Positions 1 through 25,332 of a DNA stretch of 64,000 bases are shown here, in pieces. A model generated the notes under the pieces. The model was given only the letters and a program-made list of their open reading frames with translations. It did no database searches and was not told the DNA's origin. The stretch comes from Aplysia californica (taxonomy: Eukaryota; Mollusca; Gastropoda; Aplysiida; Aplysiidae), in contig NW_004797476.1 in the NCBI RefSeq assembly GCF_000002075.1, positions 123,327 to 187,326 on the forward strand, in the 5' to 3' direction. The position numbers and the translations under genes were made by a program. The stretch's first letter is position 1. Each line of letters begins with the position of its first letter.

Positions 1-515
1 CCCATACAATTTATGAATTTATGCGGCCTTCCTAAACACTGAAATTTTATATTTTTACAAATGTTCCACAAAGTAATCTAGTTCTTGGGAGCAGGGGCAA
101 TGCGGGATATTACTTGAATTATCAGGGGGAAGAATCCACAGTGACTCATGGTCGGCCGCAATCAGTAAAATGATCTCCCCATAATTTGAAATGAACCGAA
201 GTGACCACTTGGTGGAGTATGAGGCATACCCATTCATTTTCAATTTTATTCAGTTCGTGAGTCTCAAGATGGAAGTCAATCCCGTTGTACCTCAAATAAC
301 CACAACGTGTCCATAATTTGATCTCCATAATTGGCATGATTTTAGTCGTCAGAAGCTGTTCAACTGTTTCAAGTCCACAAAGCAAAGATATATGTTGTCT
401 TACAGTACAGGAGGTGTTTTGTCTTCTTTTAGTTTTTAACTGAAAAAAGAGATTTAACCAGGGCTATTTGTGCAACTGATGTCCACTTTTTTTCTCTCTT
501 TTCATTTTTGTTTAG
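1..515. other. Upstream of SLC35E2 first coding exon, probable intron
   Basis: No coding exon was recognised. The stretch ends in a strong splice-acceptor shape: a long pyrimidine run (about 486-513) followed by TTTAG ending at 515. This implies that a 5'UTR exon lies to the left, outside the window or unrecognised here. Two short minus-strand frames at 55-243 and 146-385 match nothing I know. Confidence 0.5.
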
Positions 516-643
516 AAAGTACCTGTTCCTAGTTAGTGTTCTTCCAAATTTTTCTGGTTTGATGCTGGAGTGTGGTGCAAAGGTGTGAGCTGTGGGATGT
601 GGTCAGGCCCCCAACGGGTCCCCACCTCATAAGACAGGTCAAC

Positions 644-14383
<13,740 letters not shown>

Positions 14384-17300
14384 TGACGGCTGGAGTGTTA
14401 GGAGAGTGAATGTTATGTGTAAACGAGGCTTATGTAGATATATAAAAATATAAATATATATTGCTTAGTATGGCGCTGGTGGCTGACACTTTAGGAGAGT
14501 GAGAGTTTGAGTAAAGGAGGCATCATATTTATACATATATATATCATATATATTTTTATATGATGCCTTATTGTTACGGTGATGGCTGAAACGATAGATT
14601 GAGTGCGTGTGCAGATAATTTCGATGATGGAGGTTGTGATAAATTTCACTGTCTGATTCTTATTTGGTGAGGGATAAATGGCAAAGACATCCCAGAAGAT
14701 TTCAAGATGAAGTTTCAACCCCTTGTGCAATGAGTTTGCGGCACAAGAAATTCAGAAAAGGAATCACTGTGCGTGCCACCCCAACATGGATACAGCTCAG
14801 TCCATTTGTATTGGCTTTTCTGTGTTGTGTGGGAGGATTAAGAGAAACTGTTGGTCACACACTTTCAAAGGCTTTCTATACGGCTTGCTGTAGAAAAAAG
14901 ATTCTACGAATGTCTGGTACACTTTTATCGTATGTGGACGAAGACAAGCAAAGACTGAATCATCATACTCATGTAGGATGTGTTTGTTCATTTTTCTTTT
15001 GCTGACTTGCCAACCAGGATGCTGCTGTGTATCTTATTAGTTAAAAATAAAAAACCAATGAAAATGTACCGATGTAGGAAGAGCATTCGTTATGCATTTT
15101 ATGTTTGGGTCAAATCCCCCTATCCCTTATCTCGTCCTGAACTGCGTCTTTGGTGTAGCGTTTGACTCCTCACCATTGCGTATAGAAAACGTAAGTTCAG
15201 TTTTTATGTAGAAAAGGTTTTTTAAAAAGTACTTCCATTTATCTGTTACCACATTGTATTCCTCTCGGCCCAGGTCGAAACTTGATAGGCAGGGCTGAAG
15301 CAGCCAGTCTGGTAAATAATCTAAATTGTGTGGATAAAGGCGTGAAACATCTTCAATTCTATGGAACTAAATGAAACATTGAAAATTTTATTTCTGAAAT
15401 AGGCATCTGGTTGGCAAGCATAATCTTTTCCCCACTGCCTTACATGTATTGAGAAGGGATGGGATTACACAACACAGTCCAATGATTCAGATTGTTGGCT
15501 TCACTACTGTTTGTTTTGTAAGTTCGTTGGGAACTGGGATCTCTTAGAAAATTACTAACTTGGTATGGTGTGTCTTGAACTCTATAAGCTCCAGTCTTTC
15601 TTAATGAGTGTGTCTGTAGTTATGTGTACAACTGAGGAATGAAGTAATATAAGTCTGATGGATGAAAAAAGACGAGGTGGCATTTGCTTCACTGCTGGAA
15701 GAAAAAACAAATCTCGTGTTTGATAATATCTTCATTGGCTGGTACCTCTGGCTCCCTATATATTTCCTGCAGAAACTCTGGTCAAGAGATCTCTTGATGT
15801 TTATATGTCTCTCGTTATGATTTTGTATTACTTTTTAGCTATTGTGTGCTTCAATTTTAGTATGAGTTATATGTCCTAGAATGGGGGTAGTGAGAAACAG
15901 ATGGTTTGAGGGTGCCATTGGGAGGTCCTGCTTGTTTACTCTCTCCGTTTGTTCTGTCTTTTTGCTAGGTCTATTTGCTTCTTTCCTGTGTAGGAAAGAG
16001 TGGTGTAAAAATGTCAGTGACAATTCCTGTTGATGTCATAACCCTTATCTTTTTTTTTCTTTACCCCCAGCACCTGGTAACTTTTTGTGTGTGTTTATTT
16101 GATGTCTTCTAGAAAACCAAAAGAATAGAAAATACATTGCCTGTGCTTCTTTTCTGGTCCCTTTTGGGGGGAGGGGAGACAAGGATTCATGAGCTTAATT
16201 GAAATAACAAAATCGAGTCACAAAGTTTTAAAATCAATTTCTATTTACAGGAGCTAGATAGCGTGTTAAGGTAAAGATCTGCTTTGACTATTCTGAGCAA
16301 GGGAAGTTTCCTACTGAGCAAAATTATCAAAGCTTAAGGACTACTAGACTGCTTTTGTGTGTTTTTAATTAAAAGTGTAATATTCCTCTGAGAGAATAGA
16401 AATTTTCCTTGTATTTCTGCGACTTCGACTTCGTTTGTTGCTATGATGATTCCTCCTCGTAGTGTTCTATCCTAGTGCTTTGTATAGCCTCTAGAGTGTG
16501 CGTTTGGTTGGCAGAAGACTTCAGACAGGAAACAATGCTTATTTGCTTTTGTTTTCAGCAGTGAAATAATAAAAGTGTAACCCTGTGTGTATAGCAAGAG
16601 TTGAGATGTGTAATGTGTTGTAAGAGGCATGATGGAGAGAGGCAAAGGTAGGCAAGAGCAACATATCTTTATTGCCGTAAGTTTTTGTTGCACTGGACAC
16701 GGTCATGGTAGGGCATTATTTCTGAGAATGAATGGATATAGGATTGAGTACAGAGCCATGATTATGATTGTCAATGTCTGTTCCAGAACCAGTGCTTGAG
16801 AGAGAGCGAGAGAGTAAATGGTAGTGACTGGAAAGGTAGGTAGTAGCATTTTCAAATGAGGGTTTTAAGCAGCAGATGGTACGAGGGTAGTATTTTACTT
16901 TTGTGAAGACTCATTTCGTTGTGGGTCAACTTGTTGCATTGTTGCTGTACAGAGATGGGAAAATTATTTTATTTTTTCTTTGTTTGTTTTTTTCTTTGAT
17001 ACCTTGATTGCTCACTATTGATTGATTGATTGATTGTTTGATGGATTGAACACCTTATATTGCCACTTCAAGTATGCATGTGATGAATTATTAAATCATA
17101 TGTATTGCTTTATGTGTAGGTGTATGGATGTGTGTTTTACAGTATTGTATATGTCATTTGATTTAGGTTGTTTTTTTGTTTTTTTTTAAATCTCAGAATT
17201 GTATAATTGTGACTTAAATGGTTTCCTGTAAACTTACTTTGTGTTTCCTTCTGTTGATCGATTGGCTTATAGTCTTGACCGTGTTTTCAATTGAAGTTGG

Positions 17301-17959
17301 CAGCTGAGCTTCCTAAATTGTTAATAAGGAGTGTCTGCGAAAGTTACACATATGCAGTATAGTGAACTCTTCCTTAATGGAGTGATGTGGTGGTGGGTAC
17401 TATGAGGATGTCCATAATGGTCTTATTTTTCTTCTGTCCATTTGTTATTACTTTTTTCTTCTCTATTCTCGGTTACCATTATTATATTGAACAGTGGCCT
17501 TCAGCTAATAGCATGCACTTTAAGGGAATATCAAAGGGGAGTGATTTAGAGGAAGTGTTCTGTGGATCACCTCACATCTGATCTACTGCAGTGGGTTGTG
17601 TCACTGAAGCTGAGCTTGCCCCGAGGTGTGAAGTTTTCCTACGCCGAATGATCACAGGAAACGGCCATCATAATTATGGCACACCCTCTCACACTGCGTA
17701 CCACACGTGACTGGTCGCTGGTTTTCCTCATCATACAATATTGTGTCGCGTCTTGTCCCTATGTGTCTTTTTCCACCTGGCAAAGCCGCAATTTCAAGTC
17801 ATAAAGGAGGGCATGTGGGGTTTGCTACGCTTTCAACAGTTCCAAGCCAAAGGAGTCATTTTATGGCTGATCTGTTTCTGACGCAAGCTCAGGGATGGTC
17901 GTACTGTCTATTGTAGTTACTTTGTTAATTTGGAACTTGCATTCACTAGTGATAGTTAT
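14384..17959 (+). other. Probable SLC35E2 3'UTR and downstream DNA
   Basis: Follows the stop codon with no protein-coding signal and unusually few recognisable repeats, which fits a long 3'UTR. Candidate AATAAA signals are at 15046-15051 and 16568-16573; sequence alone cannot choose between them. A short AT palindrome (about 14530-14570) contains repeated ATATAT and TATGATG words. Confidence 0.45.
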
Positions 17960-17961
17960 AC

Positions 17962-18761
17962 AGTCCATGCCGGCTTTAAGCATGGTCATCGGGAGAAAGC
18001 TTAAGTGTGCTTAAAGCCGAAGCGTGCTTAAGTGCGAAGTAGACATAATCCAGAGATCTTCATGTAGAAAATTCCCCATGTTATTTCCCTTAGTTTGTTA
18101 GTAGGCCTATAGCGGTCCCGCAAAAGTGTGCACTGTTATTTAGACACCCGCCATGGTAGTTTTTGTTCGCTTGTTTGTTTTTGTTTTGTGGTCGAATGGG
18201 AAATGAAAATTTAATTTTGACAGCCAGTCATGATACAGCACACTAGGCCTACTGTAACACACTGCCTGTGCGTACCACTGCCCACTGTGCCACTCATACC
18301 ACCGCCTTCATCCCACCTCGCGCGTGATACACAATCGGGATTAATGGGTAGCGAGGGTCAAAGGTGAAATCGCAGCCAGCCTCCCTTTCTCATCTCTCTG
18401 ACTCTCTTTCTTTTTTGGATCGTGTGTAGCTTTGCCCTAGGCCTAGGCTAGATCCTATGTCCGCGCGAACGGCTGTGTGCATCTCTCTGCCTTCCTCTCC
18501 GCCCATGTGAGTGTGTGTGTCCATCACTTGTGTTCTTTGTGTTTCTCTTGACACACTCCACTGCTGCGGTGTAGACTGTGTTCAAACTTCGATGGGTCAT
18601 CCTGAAAATATTGACTGCCTTGTAAATGAAGCGTGCTTGAAGCCGAAGTTACCGTGCTTATAGGCGTGTAATTTATATAGCAAAAATTCGGTAAGAGCCG
18701 TTTAGCGTGCTTGAGTCCGAAACGTGCTTAAGGCCAGCGTGCTTATAGCCGGCACGGACTG
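17962..18761. mobile_element. CAGT/TA-type long MITE 1 (pogo/Tigger-like ends), 800 bp
   Basis: Left end CAGTCCATGCCGGCTTTAAG and right end, read inward, CAGTCCGTGCCGGCTATAAG match at 18 of 20 positions and are flanked by TA on both sides (17960-17961, 18762-18763). Near each end the word CGTGCTTAAG/GCCGAAG repeats several times (17985-18035 and 18625-18750). There is no transposase. TA duplication with a CAGT terminus is the Tc1/mariner-pogo pattern. Confidence 0.85.
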
Positions 18762-20117
18762 TATAGGAAAAATTCGGTTCTGCTTTACCTGTGTGCATGA
18801 ACACTTTGCAGTCACTTGGCGCAATAATGCGATGGTGAAAATAATAAGTTCCTGTCACGTGGTGCAATTCTGCACCAATTGTGCCAGACCTGAGAAGTCC
18901 GTTGCAGTCACTCTCCTGGCTGGGTGACCAGATGGGGGTATTTTGCACTGCTGGCTGTGTGATTGCAAAAATGTTAAGGCAAATTGTGCTTTTATCGGGC
19001 ATTCTGTTAGCGGGAAGCCACTGTGTTTGTTTTAATGACATCTCAGCCAAATTACATTGTGATTTGATTACCAAACTGAAAAGTGTCATATACTTTTGAC
19101 ACTGATTGTGCTTTCTAGATGGGATTCTTGTCTTACTCGTCTCTGATACTGATAGCTAGATGGCTTTTGATCACAGCTAGCTATGTGATAATGGTGATCA
19201 CTAAATGCTTGCAAAGCCCTAGAGGTATCTTATCCTTTTCGAGATTAAGATGGTATCGTGGTAAATGAAACTGGCAGGGCTTAAGAGTTATTGTGAAATA
19301 GTATGAACTTCAATCTGAAGGGGTTCAGGACTATACTGCGACTTTGATGTTGTCTTTTTTGTGCCAAGGTTTTCTTTGCATTTGTGAGAAGAAGAGCCAT
19401 GGAATCTAATTTTGTGCCATGATTACTTGAATTATATTGCTGTGTCTCATGTTTGGAGCTTCAGGGCAAAGGTGACCAAGATGAAATGTCATGAGACGGA
19501 TTATTTCAGATGATTTTTGTCTTATGGGACGACGAGGGTCAACTTGTGTCCCCAAAGGGATGTGCAATGGCGTAATTCTTACCACTGTTTTTTTCTGGAG
19601 TGCTCTGTTTTTGTGTGTTTTGCGAAAATTAAAAGTCAACTGTGAGTTCCAGTTTGAATTGTCTTAGACAGGTGGATGTTTCGATGTTTTTGACAGTGTC
19701 ATTATAATACAGAAATTGCAAGAGGCGAAGAAGGAAGTGAATATTTTTACAAGTGATTGTCTTAGACAGGTGGCTGTTGGAGGTTTAATCGTGTATCATA
19801 AGAGGAAATGGGCTGGGTATTTGAGAACTAATTCAAGGTCTGCTTCCTTGAATGCGTGCATGTAATTAATCCTGTAAAACTTTTGCGGGGGGTGCCCACA
19901 CCTGCCTACATCAAAATTACCACATCTTGTGGAATCGAAGCTTATCTGAAGAAAATTTTTTTGTTTTTCAATATTCTTTTATGCTGCAATGAATAAATGT
20001 ACATGCATGAGAGCACTTACCCCCTTACACAGTCACACCAACCCCCCGCCCCCCACACACACACACACTCACAAATTGCGCAACTCCCATGCGTATGCAC
20101 ACATATAAATGGAAATA
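18762..20117. other. Intergenic DNA
   Basis: No gene seen. A degraded M1 MITE relative lies at about 19655-19790 (TTGTCTTAGACAGGTGG occurs twice). A short CA/C-rich run is at 20040-20075. Confidence 0.5.
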
Positions 20118-21130
20118 CAGTAATTTCCTCATAAGATCCCATCGCTTATGATGCCGGTTTGCCTTAAATCCTGCTGTTTTTGAAAAACAGAATTTTTACT
20201 GTATAATGTAAAAGTCACCCCTAAGATCCCGCACTGCAGGAGCCACATTCGGCTAAGATCCCACTTTTCAGGTCATAATTTAGTTATTTTTTTCTTTATT
20301 TAAGGGAAAAAAGGAAGAAACCTTGGCACGCTCCGCTGATCAACCAAGCAGCGAAAATGTGCGATCATTGTACGGTTCGTCGCGTCACGGATCATTCACT
20401 CCCATGAATGCGATCACACCTCTGTTGTAAATCTCAATAAGCGGTTACAATGTTTCCCCCAGACGGGATCGCATTAAGGTGTGAACTCATTCGATGCTTT
20501 GCTTTCTCCAAACACCTAAGCAGTTCGCCTGATCTTACATCACACACTAGGTGGGGAGGGCCTTCAAGCAAGCGTCAGACTGCATTCTACCAAACTGTGA
20601 ACTCGTGGACGCTTACTACGTTTTCTCGACCATTGCTCTCCTCTTTCAGTTTTGCGCTCTAACTTCCTAGACAGACTGGCGCCCATACTTGTGGACTGTC
20701 CGATCGCCTTTGCGTAATGTGGTCATCTGTTAGCAGTGAACCTGCCTTTCATTTTTTAAAAATTTGGTCTGTTTGGTCACAACACAACGATTTATGATGT
20801 GTCATGACAAGGGCGGGGAACTCCTTTAGACATGGAAAGCGATACATTTTTGATGGGGGGTATTGCTTGAAGCCAACTGGTTCCCTGACACAGTATTTTT
20901 TAACCCCCCCCCCCCCTCCTTGAACAAAAAAAAGGAAAAACTGACTTCTGAAAAGAAATTTTAGTGCCCAGGAGTCACGTCACCTCATTTTAAAGTAAGG
21001 GAAGATCATTGTACAGATTTTGGGCCTGGCCGTGAGTTACTGTGGACTCTTCACCCTGGCCATTCGGCTAAGATCCCGCCCGCATTTTCCTTGCTCCTGA
21101 GCACTGGGATCTTAGGTGTGGAGACTACTG
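20118..21130. mobile_element. CAGT/TA-type long MITE 2 (pogo/Tigger-like ends), 1013 bp
   Basis: Left end CAGTAATTTCCTCATAAGAT and right end, read inward, CAGTAGTCTCCACACCTAAG then ATCCCA share the CAGTA..TCC..TAAGATCCCA frame and sit between TA dinucleotides (20116-20117, 21131-21132). The word CTAAGATCCC recurs inside both ends (about 20221, 20252, 21067, 21110). No transposase is seen; the short plus-strand frame at 20450-20662 looks accidental. Confidence 0.82.
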
Positions 21131-22135
21131 TACATAAATAAATGCTTACCATGTATGCATGGATTAACCGATTCAGAATGAGTTAATAGGTAATAGAAAA
21201 AGTGAGAAGAATGCTTTTTCCCTTTGTTGCACACTTTGGCCCTCGCTGTTGCACCAAACATTTGGTTCAACCTTCTCATGACTGACAGTCTGTGGTGTTT
21301 TGCATCTGTTTACTCGACTCACGTACACCCCTTGTGATATTACATTACACATCTGCTTTTATCATTGTATTAATGTATGTCAATATTTAAAGCATTAGTG
21401 AATTGACATTTAAACTATAAATGATTGTGAGTGTCTGTCTGTGTGTGTGTGTGTGCGCGCACATACGTGTAAAGTGAATGTTCTCTCAAGCTGTTGGAGT
21501 ATCATTTCTTTTTCTTAGCAGTCTATGTTTTGACAGTTAATTCTTAGTTACTGGCTACTCTCTGTGCGCCGTAGTACATTTTTTCTTTAGGGGAGGGGCC
21601 CTTTTGATGTGCAGGTTTTTTAAACTTCCCACCCATCAGTCTTTGGGTCAATTTGTTCACCACAGGACATGGGTATGAGGTGAATGAAATTTATGTTTAG
21701 ACAAACTGTTTCTTTTTTACCCAACCTGTCAGTCGTTAGGCCAATTTGGTTTGGATTTTTATGTTTAGACAAACTGTTTCTTTTTTACCCAACCTGTCAG
21801 TCGTTAGGCCAATTTGGTTTGGATTGGCAATGGCTGGTGTAATTCTAAATTGAAGTGGCACTTCCATATTACAGGTGGACATTGTTAAAATAAAACCCCC
21901 AAAATACAAGATAAGAGTAAAGAAAAGTGATACCGTACAGAAAGTGATATAAATGAGCTAACACAGAAATACAGTTGCTCAAATGAAAAGATGGAATAAA
22001 AAAAAAAGCCTGATAAATCTACAAGGGTGTCTGACACATGTGAATGCAATACATTGTACAATGTGTTTTTTGTTGGAGGAACGCGTACTATGTGAATAAA
22101 ACATAAATATGCAGTTCAGCTTCAAATTAAATTCT
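21131..22135. other. Intergenic DNA
   Basis: No gene seen. It contains a GT/GC run (21437-21465) and the 68-bp tandem duplication described separately. Confidence 0.5.
21690..21825. repeat. Perfect 68-bp tandem duplication
   Basis: ATGTTTAGACAAACTGTTTC begins at 21693 and again at 21761, and the units read identically through GGCCAATTTGGTTTGGATT. The identity implies either a very recent duplication or an assembly artefact. Confidence 0.9.
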
Positions 22136-22139
22136 TTGT

Positions 22140-22435
22140 GTGAATCTGACTAATTTTTATGCTCTGATTATGAAAAGCTATTATTTTTTTAGGCTGAGAC
22201 CAATTTTAAATGAGTCTCATTCCTTTACAACGACTTAGATGTCAATTTAGTTTTTGGCAATTCGACGGAACACAGGTCTTTTTTATCAGGAGTTCATACA
22301 TTAGATGAAGAACTATCACAAAAGATTCACTTATTTTGATTTTACTACCAATTTTTGTCAATTTTACATTTCTTATCAAAAGAGGGCCCCAGCATAATGG
22401 GTTTACCCCCTTCGGAGGTAAAGAGTGAAAAAAAT
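22140..22435 (+). repeat. Interspersed repeat R1, uninterrupted copy
   Basis: Words such as TTTTTGGCAATT, GATGAAGAACT, TTTGTCAATTTTA and ATAATGGGTTTACCCCCTTC align in order with 44155-44335 joined to 45266-45305. That second copy is split by a MITE. Its class is unknown. Confidence 0.75.
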
Positions 22436-22593
22436 AAATTTTGAATTAAATTTTTAAGTTGCAAGTAGAAAAAACTTTAAAAATAACTGTGCCGCGCCCA
22501 AAGGGCCACTTCGGCTTGCTGACAAAATATCATAGTGTCACAATATATCTACCTGATGACCCCAAGGTGGGCTTTTGTGAGGCCTTTTATTTA

Positions 22594-22693
22594 NNNNNNN
22601 NNNNNNNNNNNNNNNNNNNNNNNNNNNNNNNNNNNNNNNNNNNNNNNNNNNNNNNNNNNNNNNNNNNNNNNNNNNNNNNNNNNNNNNNNNNNN
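22594..22693. other. Assembly gap, 100 N
   Basis: Exactly 100 undetermined bases, the usual placeholder for a gap of unknown size. The right flank is a C-run, a likely cause of the break. Confidence 0.99.
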
Positions 22694-24589
22694 CCCCCCC
22701 CCCAAAGTCTACCTGACTGGTCTGAGGCGGATGGAGGACTGACGGGTATTGGGTATAAAAGATTGTTATGTCTAAAGGGGCCCTAACCATCCCATGTCAA
22801 GAAATTTTTTCTTCCATGACAAGAGTTTTATTTCCAAAGAAATATTTTATTCTCCATCAGACACTGCATTTAAAGCAGTGGCTCTCATGTGACCAAATTG
22901 TGTAAATAGCACTGTTAAACAAGTACTTTTATTAACTGGCATTTATAGCACAAAGTACTGCTGGTACAATATGATACTAATAATTCTATGATGATTATGT
23001 AACCAAATGCCGCATATATCAGGTCAGTTCCAAACATCTGACAATCTCAGGTGCCCGATGCTATATGTTTCTTTTACATGTACAAGCTCATGGTTGTAAG
23101 ACACTGCTGGTAAGTCTTTGTTTCTTTTCTCTCCATCTGCAGTTTTTATGGGTCTGTCCTGCTTTTTCCCAGCTCTAGATAAAGATAACTGGTCTGGTTT
23201 GGAGGTATGCATTTTCTAGCTGTGTTTCTCATTGTATGTGCTGGGGAGGTTAGTTAATCATGTATCTCTGTCTGCTTGTTAGGACGCTGTATCTCATTTC
23301 CCTCAGGGCCAGAGCAGCCCACCTCTTAAATGATCTTAATTGCACTGGTGGTGATGTAAAACGTTTGCCATCATTGTTGCCCTTTGATTGAAGTATATGC
23401 ATCCCATAGTTGTAGTAGACTCAGAGGGACTCTTGTGGAGTTTCTTTGCCTTTTTCTTTAAAAAAAGATATTCTCTTGCCTCCTCCCCGTTGTATGTTCT
23501 GGTATTCTCTTTTTTCTGTTAAATATGAAGTTCTGTTTTGGTATTTTTTTATGTTCTGTATTTCCTTTTTTATATGTCTGTATTTTTTGCAATTTAAGTT
23601 CTGTATTACCTTTTGTATGTTGTGTCATATGCTTTTCATTCTCTTCTATTTAAGTTGTGTGCTGTGTACTCTCTTACCTAAGAAATATGCTGCTTTATGT
23701 AATAGCTTTTGTTTTTGTAGCAGATACATTTACTCTTTCTTAATCAGATCAGTTGCTGTTCTTTTGTCTACTAATAATTATAAGTGAGAATATGTGGTAC
23801 TAAAGAGGATTTGATTTTTTCAATGACTAATGCTGTGATAGATGATGCATAGATGCAAGCATTCACACAGACGCACACACCTACAAACATGCTCACACGC
23901 ACCTGTCCATCCACTCACACACACACAGGCACATGCACATAAACCCTCACGCACACAGACTCACACATGCTCACACACACACATGTTCTGTCCGTCTATC
24001 AAATTTGTCTGTCTATCTACTCTATCTAACCTACCTATCTAGTCCATCTATCTACCTATTTATCTATTATATAATAGTGTTTTGTTGAAAGAGCAATGTT
24101 ATTTTTGCTCAGGTAGCTGTAGGCAAAGTGAATTCAATGAGAAAGGTAAGGCAGCTCAGAAATGTTTTTGAGTTTTTATTTATACTAGTGAGTGTATAAA
24201 TGGGTTTTGTGTGTGTGTTGTTATAAGTATGTGTGTGTATGTGAGTGTGTGTGTGTGAGTACTTGGTCCTTGTCAGTTTATTGGTGCTACTACAATGAAT
24301 GTCTTTAGTTTCTTAAGTGAAAAGATGACCATTTCTTTGTCAGTGCTAGCCCTGTAACTTTTGTCCCTCACTAAGAAGTTCACTGGTATCTGTAGTTGGG
24401 GGCAAGGCTCTTTGCCATCGCACACACATGACATGATGTCGATTCCTGCTTCTTTTGTTAATTTTTTCTTCTTTGTTAGGTGGGTGTTGAGGATGGAGGT
24501 CTGTCCACTTAAATAGATTTACGGTCCTGAAATAGGTGTAAAACCTCTAGACATCAGGCATGTGTAAGCATACCATGTCCAAGTTGCTG
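22694..24589. other. Intergenic DNA with low-complexity patches
   Basis: No gene seen. CA-rich microsatellite at 23870-23985 passes into a CTAT-type run at about 23993-24070, and GT-type repeats lie at 24205-24260. The frame at 23446-23787 is T-rich noise. Confidence 0.5.
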
Positions 24590-24957
24590 GTCGTTGTTCC
24601 AAATATTTCATTTCGGGCCAGAGCTGTAGAAAAGTGGGTGAAGTCGATTGAAGTCCCCAAACTCTGAAAAGTGAGACTAAAACTGACACACTGACACTAT
24701 TTATTGATGGTGCTCAAGGGTATTTCATGAGAAACTGACACTATAGCAATTTATGGCATTCAAGGGCATTTCATGAGATGATAAGATATTGGACCAGTTG
24801 CTCCCAACTGGCTGTTAATTTTTATTTTCAAGAGGGAGTTTTGTTTGCATAAGTCAACCGGGGCCACAGTCATTGTTCATTAATTCGTGGGTTGACCCGT
24901 GGGCTGGACTGAAATTGTTAGTGGGCCATGATTTGCCCATGCTTGACTGATACCATA
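24590..24957 (+). mobile_element. Diverged hAT-like element related to 48467-48828
   Basis: Shares, in order, AAGTCGATTGAAGT, AAAAGTGAGACTAA, GGGCATTTCATGAGATGATA, TTGCTCCCAACTGG, GGGCTGGACTGAAATTG and TTTGCCCATGC with the better-kept copy. Its left terminus is eroded and no target duplication is visible. Confidence 0.7.
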
Positions 24958-25195
24958 CTGATGAGTTTCTGGGGAAATGCGGCCGTTATTTTACTGATTC
25001 ACCTTTGTACAACGTGGTCACAACTCATCTTAACTCTTATTTTACTTCATCTTTTCTTTGTGAGTTCAGGTTTTCTTAACTCTTTTTTTCTCTAGTGTGT
25101 TGCTTTCTTTTAAGTTGATGTGGCCAAGACCTGAGATTAAAAGATGATGTCTCAATAACTTGAGTTTTCAGTCATAAGAAAAATTGAAGTTTTTA

Positions 25196-25332
25196 GTGTG
25201 TGTTTGGTGGGCTCTTTGGTGTGGTTTGTTCCTTCTTTCTTATCAAACGTCTATCATCCTTTCCTCTCTTCTTTTTATGCGCTACTGTCTAGTTACACCT
25301 GTAGCATATGTAGCACCTACATAACTATGACC
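25196..25332 (+). repeat. SINE-like family B copy, 3'-eroded
   Basis: TGGGCTCTTTGGTGTGGTTT, then TCTTATCAAACGTCTATCAT and a shortened body. The usual tail is missing. Confidence 0.65.

Noticed and set aside
146-385. Minus-strand open frame of 79 codons near the left edge
   Set aside because: Looks protein-like in composition but matches no family I know, and it has no start or splice context.
18673-19089. Minus-strand open frame of 138 codons
   Set aside because: It overlaps the right end of MITE 1 and unrelated flank, with no known domain and no splice context.
23446-23787. Cys/Phe-rich open frame of 113 codons
   Set aside because: T-rich low-complexity sequence; the composition explains the residues.
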